From: Bacteroidota bacterium | GTDB taxonomy: Bacteria; Bacteroidota; Bacteroidia; NS11-12g; UBA9320 | Direction: 5' to 3' | DNA length: 10,772 nucleotides | Assembly: GCA_947499775.1 (NCBI GenBank) | Contig: CANMPY010000032.1 | Coordinates: 1 to 10,772 of the forward strand | Part shown: positions 1-4,950 of the stretch, in pieces | Layout: each line of letters begins with the position of its first letter | Numbering within the stretch: the first letter of the stretch is position 1 | Made by a program: the position numbers and the translations under genes | The notes under the pieces: generated by a model | Databases searched by the model: none | What the model was told of the DNA's origin: nothing | What the model saw: only the letters and a program-made list of their open reading frames with translations

Positions 1-474
1 ATAAAAAATGAATATCCGCAGTTGGGTGGAAATTATGAGGTTATACATCACACCCAACTTATTCAAGGCTTAATAGATACGGGTAGGTTAAAATTTGAGG
101 GCGGCGCTTTTAAAGGTCAAAAAATAACATATCACGATTCATGCTACTTGGGCCGCGCTAATAATGAGTATATGGCTCCACGCAATATATTAGAAGCCCT
201 GGATTCGGAATTGGTAGAAATGAAACGATGCCGTAAAAACGGATTGTGTTGTGGTGCCGGTGGCGCTCAGATGTTTAAAGAAGCCGAACATGGGACCAAA
301 GAAATAAACATAGAGCGAAGTGAAGAAGCCCTCTCAACCGGCGCAACTATTATTGCCTCTAATTGCCCATTTTGTATGACCATGTTGACTGATGGCGTAA
401 AACATGCAAACCGCGAAGACAATGTACAGGTACTTGATATTGCCGAATTGGTGGCACAGGCGAAGGAGTTGTAA
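1..474 (+). CDS. (Fe-S)-binding protein with CCG domain, C-terminal part (5' end outside window)
   Basis: The frame is open to the left edge, giving the last 157 residues of a longer protein. It carries one complete cysteine-rich CCG domain: Cys in HDSCYLGR, then 34 residues to CCG in GLCCGAGG, then 36 residues to CPFC. This is the CX(31-39)CCGX(35-36)CXXC pattern of the HdrD/GlcF/LutA-type cysteine-rich domain (Pfam CCG), which binds an iron-sulfur cluster in electron-transfer subunits of heterodisulfide reductase-like and lactate or glycolate oxidase-like complexes. Family members usually have two such domains, so an upstream copy is expected outside the window. The protein is probably cytoplasmic or membrane-associated through partners. 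No partner gene is visible, so the electron donor and acceptor cannot be named. The stop codon is at 472-474. A codon reading TTG at 22 could be taken as a start but lies inside the domain-bearing frame, so I treat the gene as truncated by the window edge. The family call is firm; the specific function is not. Confidence 0.9.
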   Translation: MKNEYPQLGGNYEVIHHTQLIQGLIDTGRLKFEGGAFKGQKITYHDSCYLGRANNEYMAPRNILEALDSELVEMKRCRKNGLCCGAGGAQMFKEAEHGTKEINIERSEEALSTGATIIASNCPFCMTMLTDGVKHANREDNVQVLDIAELVAQAKEL

Positions 475-475
475 G

Positions 476-529
476 GGTTAAGATTGAGGTTGAGGTTAAG
501 ATTGAGGTTGAGGTTGAGATTGAGGTTAA
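476..529. repeat. Hexamer tandem repeat G(G/A)TT(G/A)A x9, arranged as three 18-bp units
   Basis: Nine consecutive 6-bp units fit the consensus G-R-T-T-R-A. They form a higher-order 18-bp period: units 476-493 and 494-511 are identical (ggttaagattgaggttga), and 512-529 differs at two positions. The array starts one base after the stop codon of the iron-sulfur protein and ends 43 bases before the start of the GT87 gene. On the other strand it reads as alternating Leu-Asn in one frame, a product of the repeat and not a protein. It could arise by slippage. No transcription or regulatory signal is evident inside it. Confidence 0.9.
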
Positions 530-572
530 AAATGCTGAATCTATACAACCAAAAATAAATTAAGTTTAAAGC

Positions 573-1772
573 ATGAAAATGAAACCTACGATTATTAAAA
601 GTGGATTAATCGGGATTTTGATTTTGATGGCTTGTTTAAACCTTTATAAATCCACCCCTTCGTATTCTCATCCTGATTCGCCTTATGACGCGCGCAATAT
701 TTTTTTAGCTGGCAAACTTTGGCTTAAAAATCAAAACCCCTATAATGATAGTTTATTAAAAGCAGAATGGAACAAGACAACTGCACTTTATTCAATTCAA
801 TCTACTAAGTCGCCGGGGTTTAGGGATTGTGGCATGATTTATCCGTTTTGGTCTATCCCACTGCTTTATCCATATTATGCAGCAACTTGGCCTATTTCAA
901 AATTACTAATATGGATACTCAGTGCTTTATTTCTTTTATGTATTGCCTATTTTACACATAAATCATTTGCCAATAGCGGATTTAGTTTTGTCTTAATACT
1001 CCTGATTTTTTTGGCATTTAAATCGTCATTAGTCGCTGTAGCGCTCGGACAGCCTTTACTTATGAGTATGGCGGCTATTATGGCATCTTGGTATTTTTAT
1101 ACCAAAAACAAAGACGCCCTTTCTGGCTTATTATTAGGCATTGCAGCTGTAAAAATAACCTTGTGTGTTCCTTTCATTCTTTTATTTATTCTTAATAAAA
1201 AATGGAAGTTACTCGTGTATTCCTCTCTTATTCCAGCTCTTGGCGCTCTACTTTTTGTTACCCTAAGTGGGCAGTTTTATTTTACAGAAATGGCCCAGAA
1301 CGTGGCCCAGCAAATGCAAATAAATTATGCCGGCCATACTATTACGGCAGTCAATACAAATCTTACCGAATTAGGAATCCTTCTTAATTATTTTGCACGA
1401 GTGCCTTACTCTTTTCTTTCTCTATTTAATCCAATCATGCTTATTTTAGGATCCCTTGGGTTAATGTGGTGTTACCATAAAAAGGGTTTTAATACACATG
1501 AATTTCTAGCCTTGCTTATACTATGGCATTTTTTATTCAGCTATCATTTACTATATGATGGTATTCTGTTAATTTTTTTAATTCCTGTATTTAAAAACCG
1601 TGTGACATTTAGTTGGGCTTGGATAATGTTCCTTTCCCCATTATTTTTACCATTAAATGGATTATTTAAATCAGCCAACTGGATTCATTTTCATTTACCT
1701 GTGACATTATTAACCCTATTTTTGTACTTACTTTATGACTGCAGTCGAAACCGTTCACTCCGAAACATTTAA
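573..1772 (+). CDS. GT87 / DUF2029-type polytopic membrane glycosyltransferase
   Basis: This 399-residue, very hydrophobic protein has many membrane segments, the first at about residues 8-24. It resembles GT-C-fold polyprenyl-phosphate-dependent glycosyltransferases of the GT87 group (DUF2029). The first external loop has the acidic signature around Asp39 (SPYDARNIFLAGKLW), followed by NQNPY at 53-57. The family's LGQ motif is at 158-160, and the segment DALSGLLLGIAAVKITLCVP at 181-200 matches the usual 'aGlllGlaa.iKpt' element with Lys194. The segment SYHLLYDGILL (323-333) matches the late conserved His/Tyr loop. Such enzymes transfer a sugar from a lipid-phosphate donor on the outer face of the inner membrane. 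Donor and acceptor are unknown here. The start ATG at 573 is followed by a second ATG at 579; either could be used. The 3' end overlaps the next gene by 38 nt. No good -7 element was found just upstream, so it may be transcribed from the iron-sulfur gene side. Confidence 0.82.
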   Translation: MKMKPTIIKSGLIGILILMACLNLYKSTPSYSHPDSPYDARNIFLAGKLWLKNQNPYNDSLLKAEWNKTTALYSIQSTKSPGFRDCGMIYPFWSIPLLYPYYAATWPISKLLIWILSALFLLCIAYFTHKSFANSGFSFVLILLIFLAFKSSLVAVALGQPLLMSMAAIMASWYFYTKNKDALSGLLLGIAAVKITLCVPFILLFILNKKWKLLVYSSLIPALGALLFVTLSGQFYFTEMAQNVAQQMQINYAGHTITAVNTNLTELGILLNYFARVPYSFLSLFNPIMLILGSLGLMWCYHKKGFNTHEFLALLILWHFLFSYHLLYDGILLIFLIPVFKNRVTFSWAWIMFLSPLFLPLNGLFKSANWIHFHLPVTLLTLFLYLLYDCSRNRSLRNI

Positions 1773-2241
1773 GGACTTTAGCCCCAATTCAAAAGTTTGG
1801 ATTTATACAGCCAATCGCAGCATAACTCAACTGGAGGCAGAGAGGATAAAACCGCTTATTAATGCGTTTACAAATGTTTGGACCGCTCACGACAAAGCCC
1901 TAAAAGCATGCGGAGACGTATTGTATAGTCGTTTTATAATTTTGGCGGTCGACGAATCACAAACCACTGCTAGCGGGTGTAGTATCGACAAGTCTACCCA
2001 TTTTATCAAATCCATTGAAACCTTATTTTCATTAAATTTATTTAATAGACTTGAATTAATTTATCAACACCAAGAGATACAAAAATCTATAGCGCTTAAG
2101 GACATGGCACCTAAAATTGCTGATGGCGAAATTTCGATGAATACCTTAATTTACGATTCCACCCTAACACAATTAGGAAAATTGCAATCCGAATTTATTA
2201 AAGAAGCGGGCCAAAGCTGGCTGGTAAAATATATTAAATAA
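1735..2241 (+). CDS. Bacteroidota-conserved protein of the family mislabelled 'ABC transporter ATPase'
   Basis: This 168-residue soluble protein has no signal peptide or membrane segment. I recognise the conserved blocks of a Bacteroidota-restricted family: VWIYTANR at 21-28, a W-x-x-H-x-x-x-L-K block at 49-57, RFIILAVDES at 66-75 followed by ASGCSIDKS at 79-87, and a terminal SW at 161-162. Family members are commonly named 'ABC transporter ATPase', but no Walker A, ABC signature or Walker B motif is visible here, so that name is not supported. The function is unknown. The ATG at 1735 lies inside the GT87 gene in another frame, giving a 38-nt overlap. The residues before VWIYTANR are only slightly longer than I expect for the family, and no later ATG fits, so this start is likely. 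The overlap suggests co-transcription with the GT87 gene, though not necessarily shared function. Confidence 0.85.
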   Translation: MTAVETVHSETFKDFSPNSKVWIYTANRSITQLEAERIKPLINAFTNVWTAHDKALKACGDVLYSRFIILAVDESQTTASGCSIDKSTHFIKSIETLFSLNLFNRLELIYQHQEIQKSIALKDMAPKIADGEISMNTLIYDSTLTQLGKLQSEFIKEAGQSWLVKYIK

Positions 2242-2247
2242 AGAATA

Positions 2248-2264
2248 CAGCTATACGCTAGCTG
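2248..2264 (-). terminator. Hairpin at the convergent gene ends, probable purQ terminator
   Basis: A perfect 6-bp stem CAGCTA (2248-2253) / TAGCTG (2259-2264) encloses a 5-nt loop. On the - strand it is followed by a T-rich stretch (TATTCTTTATTT), as expected for a weak intrinsic terminator. On the + strand no T-run follows. The purQ stop codon (2251-2253) lies inside the stem. Confidence 0.4.
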
Positions 2265-2955
2265 CAACTTCTAACGATTCCATAATACTTTCAAAAAGTA
2301 TTCTGCCATCGGTATTAAAAAGTAAGGTATCGGCACAACGCTCAGGGTGTGGCATCATGCCAAACACATTTTTAGAGGCATTACAAACTCCAGCAATATT
2401 GTGCATTGAGCCATTCAGGTTAGCCTTGTCAACTATCTCACCATTTTGATTACAGTAATAAAATAATACCTGATCATTGGCTATTATTTCGGCCATTGTA
2501 TTATCATCGGCATAAAAACGTCCTTCGCCATGGGCAATAGGAATTTTTAATATATCCTCTTTATTAATCTTATGAGTTATTGGCAAATTGGTATTCGCTG
2601 GTTTTAAATACAGATTTTCGCATATAAATTGGCGATTAGTATTGCACAATAAAGCACCGGGCAACAATCCTGCTTCGCATAAAATTTGAAATCCATTACA
2701 AATTCCCATCACATAACCCCCACCTTTGGCAAATTCAGTTATTGATTGCATAATAGGGCTATAACGCGCTATAGCTCCGCTTCGTAAATAATCGCCGTAT
2801 GAAAATCCTCCGGGTAAAAAAATAAAATCACACCCTTTCAAATCCGTGTTCTTATGCCAAAGCTCAACAACTTCAGCACCCTTTAAGTTTTGTAAAACAC
2901 TGATTAAATCATGATCGCAATTGGATCCCGGAAAAATAACAACACCAAATTTCAT
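2251..2955 (-). CDS. purQ: Phosphoribosylformylglycinamidine synthase, glutaminase subunit PurQ
   Basis: The protein has 234 residues, the usual length for the stand-alone glutaminase subunit of FGAM synthase, which works with PurS and small PurL. It releases ammonia from glutamine for conversion of FGAR to FGAM in de novo purine synthesis in the cytoplasm. The N-terminus MKFGVVIFPGSNCDHD is typical of PurQ. FLPGGFSYGDYLRSGAIAR follows at 46-64, the class I amidotransferase nucleophile is Cys86 in GICNG, and the His/Glu pair is His203 and Glu205 in MPHPE. HGEGRFY (142-148) is also typical. No other pur gene is nearby, so purS and purL must lie elsewhere. The start ATG is supported by the match at the N-terminus. 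The gene has its own -7 element and a short leader with a 5'-proximal hairpin, and it ends in a hairpin shared with the convergent neighbour. Confidence 0.97.
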   Translation of the reverse strand: MKFGVVIFPGSNCDHDLISVLQNLKGAEVVELWHKNTDLKGCDFIFLPGGFSYGDYLRSGAIARYSPIMQSITEFAKGGGYVMGICNGFQILCEAGLLPGALLCNTNRQFICENLYLKPANTNLPITHKINKEDILKIPIAHGEGRFYADDNTMAEIIANDQVLFYYCNQNGEIVDKANLNGSMHNIAGVCNASKNVFGMMPHPERCADTLLFNTDGRILFESIMESLEVAASV

Positions 2956-2993
2956 GTATAATTTATTTCTATTTTTTTAAATTAATGCTAAAT

Positions 2994-3015
2994 GGAATGC
3001 AGAGCATTTCATTCC
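2994..3015 (-). promoter_or_regulatory. Possible 5'-terminal hairpin in the purQ leader
   Basis: The purQ leader holds two mutually exclusive stems. GGAATG/CATTCC pairs 2994-2999 with 3010-3015. AATGC/GCATT pairs 2996-3000 with 3004-3008 around a 3-nt loop. With the -7 element at 3018-3025, transcription should start near 3011-3013, so the first stem would sit at the very 5' end of the mRNA. This could stabilise the transcript. A regulatory role is only inference. Confidence 0.3.
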
Positions 3016-3017
3016 TG

Positions 3018-3025
3018 CAAAATTA
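3018..3025 (-). promoter_or_regulatory. Bacteroidota -7 element TAATTTTG upstream of purQ
   Basis: On the - strand the sequence is TAATTTTGCAGG, an exact match to the primary-sigma -7 consensus TAnnTTTG of Bacteroidota. It lies about 63 nt upstream of the purQ start. No TTG is found at the expected -33 spacing, so only half the promoter is recognisable. Confidence 0.55.
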
Positions 3026-3042
3026 ACGTAAAGCAATTATAT

Positions 3043-3057
3043 AAACCCGACAGGTTT
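3043..3057 (-). terminator. Weak hairpin downstream of the AhpD-like gene
   Basis: AAACC (3043-3047) and GGTTT (3053-3057) form a 5-bp stem with a 5-nt loop, 14 nt after the stop codon of the AhpD-like gene on the - strand, where TATATAATT follows. This AAACC(Y)GACAGGTTT palindrome type is common between Bacteroidota genes as I recall it. As a terminator it is weak, and it lies just upstream of the purQ -7 element. Confidence 0.35.
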
Positions 3058-3071
3058 CGGAAACATTTAAT

Positions 3072-3413
3072 TTACTCTTTTTGATCTTCTAAAGCCTCCC
3101 AATACTCTGCAGCCCTTCTGGTGTGTGGAATCACAATGGTTCCACCAACAATATTGGCGACGGCAAAAGTTTCAAATATTTCGGCCTTGGTCGCTCCATT
3201 TTCAAAACATTTACCTAAATGATATTTTATACAATCATCGCATCGTAAAACCATACTGGCTACCAAACCCAAAAGCTCCTTCGTTTTTACAGGCAAAGCG
3301 CCTTCGGCATACGTATTGGTATCTAGGTTAAATAGTCGTTTTAAAACTAAATTATCACCGGCCATTATCGCTTCGTTTCCTTTGGTGCGGCTTTCGTTGA
3401 ATTCGTTTATCAT
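3072..3413 (-). CDS. Carboxymuconolactone decarboxylase / AhpD-like family protein
   Basis: This 113-residue cytoplasmic protein has the all-helical AhpD/CMD fold signature: Glu46, then Cys58-x-x-Cys61 in RCDDCIKYHL with His65 three residues on. These form the proton-relay and thiol pair of AhpD-type peroxidatic or disulfide-reducing enzymes. CMD-type decarboxylases usually lack the CxxC, so an antioxidant or thiol role is more likely than aromatic catabolism; this is inference from motif content. GTIVIPHTRRAAEYW at 91-105 is the family's C-terminal helix. The full length and the N-terminus match relatives as I know them, supporting the ATG at 3411-3413. The gene is preceded immediately by a 44-bp tandem repeat array that forms its whole visible leader, and no TAnnTTTG element was found there. 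It is followed 116 nt later by purQ in the same direction, with a weak hairpin and a separate promoter between them. Confidence 0.9.
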   Translation of the reverse strand: MINEFNESRTKGNEAIMAGDNLVLKRLFNLDTNTYAEGALPVKTKELLGLVASMVLRCDDCIKYHLGKCFENGATKAEIFETFAVANIVGGTIVIPHTRRAAEYWEALEDQKE

Positions 3414-3538
3414 TTTTTAGAGATTAGATTTTGAGTACAGAGATATGAGAAATGTGCTTTTTAGAGATTAGATTTTGAGTACAGAGATATGAGAAATGTG
3501 CTTTTTAGATATGAGATTTTGAGTACAGAGATATGTGC
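3414..3538. repeat. Minisatellite of three 37-44 bp units abutting the AhpD-like start codon
   Basis: Units 3414-3457 and 3458-3501 are identical 44-mers that begin TTTTTAGAGATTAGATTTTG and end AGATATGAGAAATGTGC. The third unit, 3502-3538, is diverged. It has ATATGAG in place of AGATTAG after TTTTTAG and lacks 7 bp (GAGAAAT) near its end, giving 37 bp. The first unit starts at the base next to the start codon of the - strand AhpD-like gene, so that gene's 5' leader is made of the repeat. There are no unique spacers, which rules out CRISPR. Exact identity of two units suggests recent duplication. Confidence 0.93.
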
Positions 3539-3556
3539 TTGTACGTAATTTTAAGT

Positions 3557-3584
3557 ATTGTTCATTTTAAGAGCCTAGAACAAT
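3557..3584. other. Inverted repeat after the 423-residue amidohydrolase gene
   Basis: A 7-bp perfect inverted repeat, ATTGTTC (3557-3563) / GAACAAT (3578-3584), has a 14-nt loop and lies 16 nt after the amidohydrolase stop on the - strand. An alternative pairing GTTCATT/AATGAAC overlaps it. No T-run follows, so it is a poor terminator, though it may protect the mRNA 3' end or help end transcription before the minisatellite. Confidence 0.25.
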
Positions 3585-3599
3585 GAACTTAGCAACGTG

Positions 3600-4871
3600 T
3601 TACTCCTTAAAATATTTGGAATTAAATTTTCTATTCAATTGTTTTTGGGTATTGTCTAAATCAATAGGCCTGCCATCGATCCATGCCCTTGTAACTTTCG
3701 ATGATTTCATATCTAATATATCGCCATCACTCACAATTAGTGTGGCACTTTTGCCCACTTCAAGTGTACCATATTTGTTACTTATTCCTAATATTTCGGC
3801 TGTGTTCTTGGTTACAGCCATTAAAGCCTGTTCTGTGGTAAGCCCATAGGCCACCGAGGTGCCCGCTTCAAAACAAAGATTACGCTGTTGCCATGCCGAT
3901 ACATCAGCCAAACAATAAAGCACACCCGAATCTTGAAGTATTTTGGGCATTTTATAAGGCAAATCAATATCATCTTCGGGCAATGAAGGTAAATTATGGG
4001 TTCTGATGAGTACCACAGCAATTTTATTCTCTCTTAAAAATTTAGTTACTAAATGGCTCTCATTTCCACCTACAATAACAGGCGTAATGCCATAGCGTTG
4101 CATAAACTGAACCGAGCTAATTATTTCCCTAGCACCGTCGGCATGAACAAAAACTTTCTTTTTCCCATTAAAAATTCCTCTAAATGACTCCAATTTCAAA
4201 TTAACCTCCAAATTGCCACCGTTACAATACGATTTGGCATTGCTAAAAATTTCACTCATCGCATTTATGGCTTTATCTATTTGACCCTTATCTGCCTCGC
4301 TCGATTCGCCATTCCAACTATATTGCAAAGTCATTCGCGGCCAATTAATGTGCATGGCATCGTCTACCTTTATTGCAGCATCTTCCCAATTCCATGCATC
4401 CATTTGCACTACCGATGAATTTCCTGAAATAAAGCCTCCTGAAGGGGTTATTTGAGCCAAAAGTATTCCATTGCTTCGTAGGGTTGGAATTACTTTTGAA
4501 TCTGTATTATAGGCAATAAGGCTTCGCACATTTGCATTATTTTGACCCACTTCATGATAATCGCGCGTGGACCGTATGGCGTCAACTTCATTTAATCCAA
4601 CGGTTGTATTTGGGGCAATTAAACCTGCGTAAACATGTTTGGCTAATACAATTATATGATCGGGAAAATCTTTAACAGCATGGGAAGTATCAATTGCTGT
4701 TATTATTCCTTTATCAAATCGCAAGGAAGCGTTAGTATAAACTTTGCCATTGCCAATATGCAATGCCCCTGCCAAAATCCACACTGGGCTTTTTTCAATT
4801 GCAGATGGCGCCGGCACTTGAGCTTTGGCAAAATTGGAAATCAAAATTATTCCTATTATTATTTTTTTCAT
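3600..4871 (-). CDS. Exported amidohydrolase-like protein lacking the HxH metal motif
   Basis: This 423-residue protein has a signal peptide (MKKIIIGIILISNFAKA, cleavage likely before Gln18) and should act in the periplasm. The body follows the imidazolonepropionase-like amidohydrolase layout. It has a β-sandwich start (WILAGALHIGNGKVY, 31-45), a C-terminal ALMAVTKNTAEILGI block (350-364), and GTLEVGKSATLIVSDGD (368-384). The motif usually reading GLIDxHxH is GLIAPNTT at 83-90, so Asn88 and Thr90 replace both histidines and Ala86 replaces the Asp. His243 in VFVHADGA, His273 in GNESH and Asp323 in LADVSAW, at positions of the later metal and catalytic residues, remain. I recall Bacteroidota relatives with the same APNTT form, so the protein is probably a stable subfamily and not a recent mutant. 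It lies 79 nt after the larger amidohydrolase in the same direction with no promoter seen between, consistent with an operon and possibly a complex. Substrate and catalytic ability are unknown. Confidence 0.85.
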   Translation of the reverse strand: MKKIIIGIILISNFAKAQVPAPSAIEKSPVWILAGALHIGNGKVYTNASLRFDKGIITAIDTSHAVKDFPDHIIVLAKHVYAGLIAPNTTVGLNEVDAIRSTRDYHEVGQNNANVRSLIAYNTDSKVIPTLRSNGILLAQITPSGGFISGNSSVVQMDAWNWEDAAIKVDDAMHINWPRMTLQYSWNGESSEADKGQIDKAINAMSEIFSNAKSYCNGGNLEVNLKLESFRGIFNGKKKVFVHADGAREIISSVQFMQRYGITPVIVGGNESHLVTKFLRENKIAVVLIRTHNLPSLPEDDIDLPYKMPKILQDSGVLYCLADVSAWQQRNLCFEAGTSVAYGLTTEQALMAVTKNTAEILGISNKYGTLEVGKSATLIVSDGDILDMKSSKVTRAWIDGRPIDLDNTQKQLNRKFNSKYFKE

Positions 4872-4950
4872 TCTATTTTTTATTTACATCCATCAAATAA
4901 ATTTAATGGCAATGGAGGGTTAAACATTTTAAAATTGACACCTATTAAAA

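Noticed and set aside
267..548. A - strand reading frame coding a Leu-Asn repeat N-terminal region
   Set aside because: The Leu-Asn run is the translation of the hexamer array, and the rest is antisense to the iron-sulfur protein with its clear cysteine motifs.
561..568. TAAGTTTA as a -7 promoter element for the GT87 gene
   Set aside because: It mismatches the final G of TAnnTTTG and lies only 5 nt before the start codon, too close to be useful.
2956..3071. Purine riboswitch upstream of purQ
   Set aside because: The region lacks room and the conserved three-way-junction loops; only small simple hairpins are visible.
3414..3538. Possible short CRISPR array
   Set aside because: Units are directly adjacent with no unique spacers, and no cas gene is present; it is a minisatellite.
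3600..4871. Treating the 423-residue amidohydrolase-like protein as a pseudogene because HxH is missing
   Set aside because: The frame is full-length with an intact signal peptide and closing motifs, and the APNTT form is one I recall from relatives, so it looks like a maintained subfamily.
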